Source: RQOF01 sp964461135
GTDB taxonomy: Bacteria; Calditrichota; Calditrichia; RBG-13-44-9
Direction: 5' to 3'
DNA: 55,941 nt
Assembly: GCA_964461135.1 (NCBI GenBank)
Contig: CAYWTB010000023.1
Span: 1 to 55,941, forward strand
The notes under the pieces were generated by a model, which was given only the letters and a program-made list of their open reading frames with translations, did no database searches and was not told where the DNA came from. Numbering within the stretch: position 1 is the first letter of the stretch; every line of letters starts with the position of its first letter. The translations under genes were made by a program, and so were the position numbers. Shown in pieces: positions 41,631 to 49,830 of the stretch.

Positions 41631-44542
41631 GTGAATTTATTTATCAAAATATTTCTGATGGCAAGTTTTCTTCAAATACCGATGCTTTTTTCCCAGACGG
41701 ATTCTTTACGGATTTCCTGGGATCCTAATACCGAACCGGACATGCTGGAATACCGCCTTTTTAGGGCCGTGAATGGTCCGCAAAATTTCCAGCCTCTGGG
41801 AACTATTCCACATCCGCAGACCAATACCGTGGACCGGAATGGCATTCAACCCGGAGGATCCTATTACTTTACCCTCACTGCCGTCGATTCCGCCGGGAAT
41901 CAGTCGGATTTTTCGGATACCGTATGGGTGGGTTTACCGGAAATTAACTGGGTATTAACTGACATTACGTCGGGTGATACCACTATGGTACCCTTGCAAT
42001 CCGTGGTTACAGATGCGGACGATAATCTGTCTGAACTGATTCTGACTATGTCAAATCAGAATCATCTGACCGTACAACAGGCGGGAACTTATCTGGTCCT
42101 TCGTCCCGAGCCCTTAACCTATACCGGTTCCGCAGGATTTACCATGCGGGTTGAGGATCCTGCCGGTTTCTGGGATAACCAGAACGTTTCTCTGAACATC
42201 ATTTTTGTGCCGGTAAATCATCCACCCCAGATCACCTCCACCGCTATAACCACGGCCACAGCCGGAAGCGGATATCAGTACCAGGTTGTAGCCAGCGATC
42301 CGGATACGGGAGACGTATTGACGTATTCACTGCCCACCGCTCCCGGATTTTTAAATATCAATTCCAGCAGCGGTTTGATTTCAGGGACTCCTGCTACCAG
42401 CGATACCGGAACTCATGCTGTTGCAGTACGGGTCAGAGACCAGGCGGGTGCAACTGCCACCCAGAATTACAATCTTACCGTGTCCTGGCAGAATGAACCC
42501 CCTGTAATCACTCACATTCCCGATCAGGTTGTTGCGGAAGGAACCGCATTCTCTCCTCTGCCACTGGATGACTATGTGCAGGATCCGGATCACACCGACC
42601 GGCAACTCACCTGGTCGTATGGTGGAAATTCTGCTCTGACAATGACTATCGATACATCCCGTGTTGCCCGGGTAAGCGTGCCCAATCAGAACTGGAATGG
42701 TGAGGAAGCCATCATTTTTACCGTTACCGATCCGGGCGGGCTCTCGGATAAGGATACAGTTATCTTCCGCGTCACTCCGGTTAATGATGCGCCCGCTATT
42801 ACTTCGCAGCCATTTACACTTGCCGTGGTGGACAGTCTGTATCGCTATCCGGTTGTGGCCACGGATCCGGATGCCGGTGATGTATTAACGTTTTCACTGC
42901 CCACGGCTCCCGGATTTTTAAATATCAATTCCAGCAGTGGCTTGATTTCGGGCACTCCTTCCGTCAGCGATACCGGAACTCATGCTGTTTCAGTACAGGT
43001 CAGAGACCAGGCGGGTGCAACTGCCACCCAGAATTACAATCTTACCGTGTCCNNNNNNNNNNNNNNNNNNNNNNNNNNNNNNNNNNNNNNNNNNNNNNNN
43101 NNNNNNNNNNNNNNNNNNNNNNNNNNNNNNNNNNNNNNNNNNNNNNNNNNNNCGCATTCTCTCCTCTGCCACTGGATGACTATGTGCAGGATCCGGATCA
43201 CACCGACAATGCGTTGATCTGGAGCTTTAGTGGCAATGATCAGTTAACCATTGTAATTGATGCCCAGAGAATTGCATCGGTTACCACGCCGGATGCCAAT
43301 TGGTTTGGTGCAGAGACGGTAACATTCACCGTGCGGGATCCTGGCGGACTGACAGACAGGGATACCGTCACATTCAGGGTCACTCCGGTTAATGATCCGC
43401 CGGTGGTTCAGTTAAATGAACTGGTGCTGGATAACGGAAACACGCAGGTATTCGATTTGAAACCGTATGCTTCCGATGTGGAAAACACTGTTCTGCAATT
43501 GCAATGGGCTTTTCTCGGCTATCAGAATTTTCAGTTCAGCTGGGATAACCCGACGCAAAAATTAGTGAGAATCACCAAAACCGGCTCCGCCTCCCTTGAG
43601 AATGGTCAGTTTATTGTTACCGACACCGGAGGATTATCGGATACCGCCAATGTGAGGATACTTGCGACGGATGGCACTACCAATACACCCCCATCCCTGG
43701 TATTTTTGCCGTCAACCATTGACATAGATGAGGATGCTTCCGCTGTCATTCAACTGGATCAGTTTATTGTCGATTCCACCAACGCTTTTCCGGAGCTGAG
43801 TTGGGACTTTACTCCGGGAGATTTCATTGAATATATCTATGATCCGGTGCACGCCACTCTGCAGATTTTTGCCGAGCCTGACTGGAACGGACATTCCGAT
43901 TTGCTCATAAGAGTGACGGATCCGCAGGGTTTGTGGGATGAGAAATTGCTGACTATTGTGGTGAATCCACGCGTGGATCTCAGAAACATTGTCTTTAATA
44001 CCCGCTCTCCGGGAGAGGTCCAGGTGGGGGTGGAAACCGACCAGGGCAGTCTAGTTGAGATGAGTTTTTGGGTGAATCCCTCATTGAAATCCACCTATAA
44101 ATCTCTAAATTTTCAGAATAACCACCAGTTTTCATTGCAAAGTTTAACACCTGATACTACCTATCGATATACCCTTACTCTCACCGATACATCCGGTTTC
44201 AGCCATACTTACGGAGACTCCACCTTCAGTACCCGCATCAATCAGTTGGCAGAAGAAGACGGTTCCGATATCTTCGTTTATCCCAATCCTTTCCGTCCCT
44301 CTCATGGGCATGCGGTGGTAGTATTTGATAATCTTCCCCAGCAGATGAAAGAACTGATGGTATTCACTACCACTGGCGAAGTGGTGTTTGATAAAGAAAT
44401 TGAGGGCGTTCCCGGCAGGCGTCTTCCCTGGACGGTGATTAATAAAAACGGAGAACCACTGGCCAGCGGACTTTACCTGTACGTGGTAAAGGGGCAGAAC
44501 GGCAAGAAGTTGAAAGCGGGTAAACTGGCGGTTATCCGCTAA
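41631..44542 (+). CDS. Secreted multi-domain Ig/cadherin-like protein with C-terminal sorting module, interrupted by an assembly gap (paralogue 1)
   Basis: The start is GTG 41631 with CGAGGGA upstream; a signal peptide ends FSQ/TDS, as in the two downstream paralogues. The N-terminal fibronectin-like domain (SLRISWDPNTEPDMLEYRL) is followed by an Ig-like domain, then putative-Ig (He_PIG/cadherin-like) modules sharing PTAPGFLNINSSSGLISGTP, alternating with PDQVVAEGTAFSPLPLDDY modules. The C-terminal sorting/FlgD-like module has VYPNPFRPS and ends KLAVIR. The 100 N at 43053-43152 shift the frame; replacing them by the 59 nt found in the intact internal copy rejoins both halves as one 956-residue frame. 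It is presumably an exported surface or adhesive protein; its function is unknown. Confidence 0.82.
42301..42485 (+). repeat. Internal direct repeat of paralogue 1, copy 1
   Basis: This 185-bp segment is repeated at 42868-43052 with a constant offset of 567 bp (189 codons) and few differences. Copy 2 ends exactly at the N gap, and the sequence after the gap resumes like the bases 59 nt after the end of copy 1. The repeat therefore explains the assembly break. Confidence 0.9.
42868..43052 (+). repeat. Internal direct repeat of paralogue 1, copy 2 (ends at gap)
   Basis: Second copy of 42301-42485; the last ~90 bp are almost identical. It encodes the DTGTHAVSVQVRDQAG segment of a cadherin-like module. 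Confidence 0.9.
43053..43152. other. Assembly gap (100 N)
   Basis: Exactly 100 N, the conventional length for a gap of unknown size. The flanks match positions 42485 and 42545 of the first repeat copy, so the true missing sequence is probably 59 nt, or 59 plus whole repeat units. Confidence 0.98.
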
Positions 44543-44576
44543 AACAAGTTATAAGTGAAAGGTGGGGAAAGGGAGG

Positions 44577-44615
44577 GAGGAAAGAGGCACAAGGATCAAG
44601 GCGCAAGGCCCAAGG
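44577..44615. repeat. Heptanucleotide-period repeat, purine-rich (AGG/CAAGG units)
   Basis: Units with 7-bp period end in four clear copies: CACAAGG, ATCAAGG, CGCAAGG and CCCAAGG (44588-44615). Upstream G-rich units keep the same phase. A second stretch of the same period, read on the minus strand as TGCATGG, CGCAGAG, CGGTAAG, CGCATAG and CGAAAAG, covers about 44643-44680. The 330-bp gap between paralogues 1 and 2 holds no supported gene. Confidence 0.65.
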
Positions 44616-44761
44616 TTAGTCCTTCATCCATAATCCTGTCTTTTCGCTATGCGCTTACCGCTCTGCGCCATGCAGTCTTTGCCCTTTACCCTTTATCCAG
44701 TGCCATCATCTTTGATTTTGTGCTTTTCTGTTACTTTGGAAGGGATGCATGTTGCAAAAGT

Positions 44762-45499
44762 AAATTGAAACAAACACCAAAAACAGATTGTTTTTTCGGG
44801 GAAGAATGGTTAAAATTTCTGTAAGAAGAAAATCAGATATTCCGTATACATTTACATTTTGTCTGCACATGATGCGATTTATAATTATTACAATTTCAGC
44901 ACTTTACTTTTTTCTGACACAAGTTTCTTTTGCTCAAACCGATTCTCTGAATATCAGTTGGGATCGGAATGCTGAACAGGATTCGGTAGAATATTATATC
45001 CTGTTATATGCTTATTCAAACGCCAAAACTACTTTCAGTAATCAAGAGTATGATACTCTTGAGTTCATAAACCAGACACCATTTTCCATTTCAAGAGTAC
45101 AAACAGTTGACACAGATACGGCCTATATTAAGCCGGGCAATTTTGTATCCTATCGGGTGATTGCTGTCGACTCACAGGGAATTCCATCAGATTTCTCTGA
45201 TCCCGCAGGTGCAGGCATTCCACAAATCCGTTGGCAACAAACAGAAATAGATTCAGGGAAAAGCTTTCCGTTATATAAATCTGATTTTCTGGTAGATTTA
45301 GACAATAATCCAACAGACCTGATGCTAGATATTTCGCAAGAAGTAAATATTACCATAACTCAAATTACAAACGGCATTCAATTAGAACCGTCACCAATAA
45401 CCTTTACCGGCCAGGCCAGGTTTAGACTGGGTGTCACAGATCCCGATGGGTTTCATGATAATAAATTAATAACCGTTAACATCGTCAATACGAATAAAC
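44762..45499 (+). repeat. Ungapped ~740-bp duplication, copy 1 (upstream region plus N-terminal domains of paralogue 2)
   Basis: This segment aligns with 47419-48156 at a constant offset of 2657 bp with no insertions or deletions noticed. The first 56 bp differ at three positions. 45001-45244 is nearly identical, while the region just before the start codons is more diverged. Similarity stops abruptly near 45499. Confidence 0.85.
44779..44795 (+). promoter_or_regulatory. Conserved AT-rich inverted repeat before paralogue 2
   Basis: AAAAACA-GAT-TGTTTTT is a perfect 7-bp inverted repeat kept in both duplicated upstream regions (second copy 47436-47452), whereas the sequence between it and the start codons has diverged. 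This suggests a retained regulatory site such as an operator. It could also simply reflect recent duplication. Confidence 0.35.
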
Positions 45500-46935
45500 C
45501 CCCAGTAATTACTCATATTCCCGATCAGATTGTTACGGAAGGAACCGCATTTTCACCCTTGTCCCTGGATGATTATGTGCAAGACCCGGATCATACCGAC
45601 AATGAATTGAGCTGGAGTTACAGTGGTAATGATTTGTTAACCGTTACTATTGATCCGCAAAGGATATTGACGGTTAATCCGCCGGATGTGGATTGGTACG
45701 GTTCGGAAACGGTGATTTTTACCGTACGGGATCCCGGCGGACTTACGGACGGGGATACCGTAATATTCAGGGTCACTCCGGTAAATGATCCGCCGGTGGT
45801 TCAGTTAAATGAACTGGTGCTGGATAACGGAGATACTCAGGTCTTTGATTTGAAACTCTATGCTTCTGATGTTGAGGACAGCCCTCTGCAGTTGCAATGG
45901 GATTTTCTGGGATATCAGAATTTTGAGTTCAGCTGGGAAAATTCGGTGCAAAAATTGCTCAGAATTACCAAGACCGGCAGCGTCTCTCTTGAGAGCGGTC
46001 AGTTTGTGGTAACCGATACCGGCGGACTGTCGGATACCGCAAATGTCAGAATTATTGCCACCGATGGTACCCCCAATACACCCCCCTCTCTGGCCTATCT
46101 GCCGTCAATAATCAATATAGCTGAAGATTCCAATACCCTTGTTCAACTGGATCAGTTTATTGTGGATTCCACCAATGCCTTTTCGGAACTGAGCTGGGAA
46201 TTTATTCCCGGAAATTTTATCGAATATACCTATGATGCAACCCATGCCAGTCTGATGATTTTTGCCGAACCGGACTGGAACGGACATTCCGATTTTCGCA
46301 TCAGAGTCACCGATCCGCAGGGTTTGTCGGATGAAAAAGTGCTGGATATTATGGTAAATCCCCGGGTGGATTTGCGCAGAATTGCATTCAATACCTCGTT
46401 TCCCGGACAGGTTCAGGTAGCGGTGGAAACTGATCAGGGTAGTCAGGTGGAGATGAGTTTCTGGGTAAATCCGTCCTTAAAATCCACCTATAAATCCATA
46501 AATTTTCTGAACAATCATCGCTTTTCACTGCAAAATCTAACGCCCGATACCACCTACCGGTATGTCCTCACTCTTAGTGATACCTCCGGATTCAGTCATA
46601 CTTACGGGGACTCCACCTTCAGCACCGGTTTGAACCAGCTGGCGGAAGAGGGCGGTTCTGATATTTTAGTCTATCCCAATCCTTTCCGTCCTTCCCGTGG
46701 GCATGTGGTCGTGGTATTCGATAATCTTCCTCAGCAGATGAAAGAACTTCTGGTGATGACCACATCCGGCGAGGTGGTATTTGACAAAGTCTTCGAGGGC
46801 GTACCTATCCGACGGCTTCCCTGGACAGTGGTCAATAAAAACGGTGAGCAGCTGGCCAGCGGACTTTACCTTTATGTGATAAAGGGAGAAAACGGCAAGA
46901 AGCTGAAGGCAGGCAAACTGGCGGTAATCAGATAG
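44872..46935 (+). CDS. Secreted multi-domain Ig/cadherin-like protein with C-terminal sorting module (paralogue 2)
   Basis: The 687-residue product starts at ATG 44872, chosen because it aligns exactly (offset 2657) with the start of paralogue 3. An upstream ATG at 44806 with GGGGAAG is open in frame here, but the equivalent in paralogue 3 runs into a stop. A signal peptide (cut near FAQ/TDS) is followed by a fibronectin-like domain (DSLNISWDRNAEQDSVEYY), an Ig-like domain, a PDQIVTEGTAFSPLSLDDY module and two further beta-sandwich modules. The C-terminal VYPNPFRPS sorting module ends KLAVIR. From 45577 on it matches paralogue 1 at a constant offset of 2393 bp. It is probably a surface-exposed structural or adhesive protein. 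Confidence 0.83.
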   Translation: MRFIIITISALYFFLTQVSFAQTDSLNISWDRNAEQDSVEYYILLYAYSNAKTTFSNQEYDTLEFINQTPFSISRVQTVDTDTAYIKPGNFVSYRVIAVDSQGIPSDFSDPAGAGIPQIRWQQTEIDSGKSFPLYKSDFLVDLDNNPTDLMLDISQEVNITITQITNGIQLEPSPITFTGQARFRLGVTDPDGFHDNKLITVNIVNTNKPPVITHIPDQIVTEGTAFSPLSLDDYVQDPDHTDNELSWSYSGNDLLTVTIDPQRILTVNPPDVDWYGSETVIFTVRDPGGLTDGDTVIFRVTPVNDPPVVQLNELVLDNGDTQVFDLKLYASDVEDSPLQLQWDFLGYQNFEFSWENSVQKLLRITKTGSVSLESGQFVVTDTGGLSDTANVRIIATDGTPNTPPSLAYLPSIINIAEDSNTLVQLDQFIVDSTNAFSELSWEFIPGNFIEYTYDATHASLMIFAEPDWNGHSDFRIRVTDPQGLSDEKVLDIMVNPRVDLRRIAFNTSFPGQVQVAVETDQGSQVEMSFWVNPSLKSTYKSINFLNNHRFSLQNLTPDTTYRYVLTLSDTSGFSHTYGDSTFSTGLNQLAEEGGSDILVYPNPFRPSRGHVVVVFDNLPQQMKELLVMTTSGEVVFDKVFEGVPIRRLPWTVVNKNGEQLASGLYLYVIKGENGKKLKAGKLAVIR

Positions 46936-46940
46936 AGCAG

Positions 46941-46975
46941 GTTATAAGTTGTAAGTTATAAGTTACAAGTAGAAG
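46941..46975. repeat. Heptanucleotide repeat (GTTATAA)n
   Basis: Five contiguous 7-nt units read GTTATAA, GTTGTAA, GTTATAA, GTTACAA and GTAGAAG, starting 5 nt after the stop of paralogue 2. A G-rich stretch with roughly the same period (46994-47035, units like GTAAAGG, GAAAGGG, AATAGGT) follows and has enough G3 runs to form a quadruplex on the plus strand. The rest of 46936-47418 shows nothing recognisable. Confidence 0.7.
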
Positions 46976-47418
46976 AAGTGGTTCAATTGGCAGAGGGGGT
47001 AAAGGGAAAGGGAATAGGTAAAAGGGGGAAAAAGGTGATGAAATATCTATCCATGTTGAAAAACTTAGTTTTGATATATGGATTTTGAAATTCGGACACC
47101 CACCGGTACATGCTTCATGGACCCTGAGTCCATATTTTCGGATCTATGCTATATACTGTGTTTTTATGTTTCACTGCTCAGGATTAACGATTCAAAGTTT
47201 GTCGGATTAAGTCTTATATTCAGATGATTTCAATAGTCAGGTACCTGTGCTTTTCCGGGGGCTGAACCGAGAGAAGGGGAGGAGTTTTGATTTGCTAAAT
47301 TCCGTTATTCTTGAGTTATATAGGTAACCAAAATTTTAATATTTCCAGGGTAATGATATAATCCCATCAGGATTTTTAATTTTTCTCTCCTTCTGATTAA
47401 AATTTCCTTTCTCAAGGG

Positions 47419-48156
47419 AAATTGAACCAAACACTAAAAACAGATTGTTTTTTCAGGGAAGAATGGTTAAAATTCCAGTAAATAAAAGGTTAGAAATACT
47501 AAACATACTTTCTATTTACTAATATATTATGAGATATATACTAATTACTGTTTCAGTGTTTATCTGTCTATTGCCAAAAATTTCTTTTACTCAAACTGAT
47601 TCTTTAAATATCAGTTGGGACCGTAATGCTGAGCAGGATTCAGTAGAACATTATATTCTGTTTTATGCTCACTCAAACACCAAAACTACTTTCAGTAATC
47701 AAGAGTATGATACTCTAAAGTTTATAAACCAGACACCATTTTCCATTTCAAGAGTACAAACAGTTGATACGAATACGGCCTATATTAAGCCGGGCAATTT
47801 TGTATCCTATCGGGTGATTGCTGTCGACTCACAAGGAATTCCATCAGATTTCTCTGATCCCGCAGGTGCAGGCATACCACAAATCCGTTGGCAACAAACA
47901 GTACTGGATTCCGGTGAAAGTACAACATTATTGAAATCAGATTTCTTATTCGATTTAGATAATAATCCTACGGAACTGACACTTAATATTTCACAGGAAG
48001 AAAATATTCAAATAACACAAGTAACAAATGGTATTAGATTAGCGCCAACACCAATAACATTTACCGGCCAGGCCAGGTTTAGACTGGGTGCCACCGATCC
48101 TGATGGTTTTCATGATAATAAGTTAATAACTGTTAACATTGTCAATACGAGTGAAC
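47419..48156 (+). repeat. Ungapped ~740-bp duplication, copy 2
   Basis: Second copy of 44762-45499 (offset 2657). It covers the upstream inverted repeat, signal peptide, fibronectin-like domain and following Ig-like domain of paralogue 3. Confidence 0.85.
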
Positions 48157-48725
48157 CCAATAATACCCCATTTGCAGAGGACGATTTTGGTGAAACTGAT
48201 CAAAATCAACCCCAAACGATTAATGTATTATTGAATGACTCAGATCCTGATGGAGACCCCATCTTTATAAATGATTTGTCTCAGCCACTTCATGGTTCTG
48301 TTATTAATAATGAAGATTCAACAATTACTTATAGTCCGGATTTGAATTATACAGGTTCTGACAGTTTTAATTACGAGATTAGTGATGGTAGAGGTGGATT
48401 GGCAACAGCTTCTGTATATCTTGAAATAAATCCCGTTGAACCTCCCGTGAATAAGCTCATAGCTTACCCTAATCCATTCAGGGGTCAGGGTGATAACAGG
48501 ATAATTTTCGATCCGATACCTGACGGCGCAACGGAAATTTTTATTATTACCCTGTCTGATGAACTGGTTTATAATGAAAAAATAGATCAATATACAGGAC
48601 GCCGCTGGGAATGGCCGGTTATTACTAACGGGAAAAAACAAGTAGCAAGTGGTGTTTATTTGTATGTGATAAAAGGAAAGGGAAACCAGAAACTCGCTTC
48701 GGGAAAGATCGCCATAATCCGGTAG
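47529..48725 (+). CDS. Secreted Ig-like protein with C-terminal sorting module (paralogue 3, short mosaic)
   Basis: The 398-residue protein has a signal peptide ending FTQ/TDS. Its N-terminal 210 residues are almost those of paralogue 2. It then switches to an unrelated cadherin-like/Big_9 module (TINVLLNDSDPDGDPIFIN, YTGSDSFNYEISDGRGG), which is common in repeat-rich adhesins. The C-terminal module YPNPFRGQG...KIAIIR is a diverged version of the sorting domain. It looks like a domain swap of a duplicated gene. It is convergent with lptG, 22 nt away. Its function is unknown, presumably at the cell surface. Confidence 0.82.
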   Translation: MRYILITVSVFICLLPKISFTQTDSLNISWDRNAEQDSVEHYILFYAHSNTKTTFSNQEYDTLKFINQTPFSISRVQTVDTNTAYIKPGNFVSYRVIAVDSQGIPSDFSDPAGAGIPQIRWQQTVLDSGESTTLLKSDFLFDLDNNPTELTLNISQEENIQITQVTNGIRLAPTPITFTGQARFRLGATDPDGFHDNKLITVNIVNTSEPNNTPFAEDDFGETDQNQPQTINVLLNDSDPDGDPIFINDLSQPLHGSVINNEDSTITYSPDLNYTGSDSFNYEISDGRGGLATASVYLEINPVEPPVNKLIAYPNPFRGQGDNRIIFDPIPDGATEIFIITLSDELVYNEKIDQYTGRRWEWPVITNGKKQVASGVYLYVIKGKGNQKLASGKIAIIR

Positions 48726-48747
48726 AGTTCTGGATTTTAAGCACTCT

Positions 48748-49830
48748 TCATTTGCGTTGCCGAATCAACACAATAATTGCTCCCACTCCAAAAACAATAT
48801 TCCCGATCCAGGCCGCCAGCCAGGGAGCCAGATCTCCCTTGTGGCCCAGCACCTGGCCCGTCCTGAGAAACAGAAAATAGATGAAGCTGATCAGCAGGGC
48901 AATGGCAAAGCCCAGCGCCGGACCACTACGGCGCTTTTTAGCAGCCAGCGGTGCTCCAAACAGCACGATGATGAAATTGGCCAGCGGATAGGATATTTTC
49001 ATATATAAATCCACTAGCCAGCGACGGGCATCTGCTCCCAGTGCCAGCATTTTATCCACAAATCGGTTCAGTTCTAGGTAATTCATTTCCTCCGGCTGTA
49101 TCTCCAGTTCGGTGAGGTCTTCCGGTGTAATGTTACTGTTTTGGTAAGCCAGACTGTCCAGGCGGGTAATACTCTCACTGCTGTCGGTAAATGTCCGTTC
49201 GGTGACATCCACCAGCATCCAGCTGCTTTTTTGGGGTACCCAGATCATTAAGCGCGCATCCAGGCGCTTTACGATTTTATTATCCCTGATGGTAACAATA
49301 TTCACCTTGTGAGCCCGCTTCTTGTTGGTCTCGTAAAACTGAATATACACCTGGCGGTTATTTTCATCCTGAATGGCCAGTTGGTTCCGGGTAGACTGGA
49401 CCTGTCGTGATTCCTTTTTAATATCATAGCGGTAGACATCCAGCCGCAGGCGGTTTGTCCGGGGAACTACCGTTTCTCCGGCAAGCCCCACCAGCAGGCT
49501 GATAAACAGTGAAAATCCCAACACCGGCATCAGTATGCGGTACAGGCTGACGCTGGAAGACTTGATAGCAATTATTTCATTATACTGGGCCATTGAACCC
49601 AGTGAAAACAGACTGGCCAGCAGCATGGAAATGGGCAGGGTCAGGATAATAATGTAAGGGATATAATATATGTAATAGAGAAAAACCTGCCCGAAGGTGG
49701 CATCGAATGACAGAAATTTGTCCAGATTCTCAATAAGATCGATGATAACGAAGATGACAATAAAGGCAAGTATGTTGAAGAACAGGATGGTTATAAATTT
49801 TTTCAGAATATATCGGTCGAGAATTTTCAT
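48748..49830 (-). CDS. lptG: LPS export permease LptG (YjgP/YjgQ family)
   Basis: The 360-residue inner-membrane protein has the LptF/G architecture: two to three helices at the N-terminus (MKILDRYILKKF...), a periplasmic beta-jellyroll (about 125-260) and three C-terminal helices. With LptF and the ATPase LptB it extracts lipopolysaccharide and passes it to LptC. It is the second of the pair; its ATG shares the A of the upstream stop (TGATG, 49828-49832). The LptG assignment over LptF rests on order and length (shorter periplasmic part). No lptB or lptC is visible. Confidence 0.85.
   Translation of the reverse strand: MKILDRYILKKFITILFFNILAFIVIFVIIDLIENLDKFLSFDATFGQVFLYYIYYIPYIIILTLPISMLLASLFSLGSMAQYNEIIAIKSSSVSLYRILMPVLGFSLFISLLVGLAGETVVPRTNRLRLDVYRYDIKKESRQVQSTRNQLAIQDENNRQVYIQFYETNKKRAHKVNIVTIRDNKIVKRLDARLMIWVPQKSSWMLVDVTERTFTDSSESITRLDSLAYQNSNITPEDLTELEIQPEEMNYLELNRFVDKMLALGADARRWLVDLYMKISYPLANFIIVLFGAPLAAKKRRSGPALGFAIALLISFIYFLFLRTGQVLGHKGDLAPWLAAWIGNIVFGVGAIIVLIRQRK

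Noticed and set aside
41631..44542. Two separate genes either side of the N gap
   Set aside because: The frames rejoin when the gap is set to the 59 nt predicted from the internal repeat, and the downstream part has no start or export signal.
44555..44824. 89-codon open frame after paralogue 1
   Set aside because: It runs through the heptanucleotide repeat and has repeat-derived composition, with no export signal or ribosome site.
44806..44871. Earlier start of paralogue 2 at ATG 44806 with a good GGGGAAG site
   Set aside because: The identical ATG before paralogue 3 runs into a stop before that gene begins, and the exact 2657-bp alignment places the true start at 44872.
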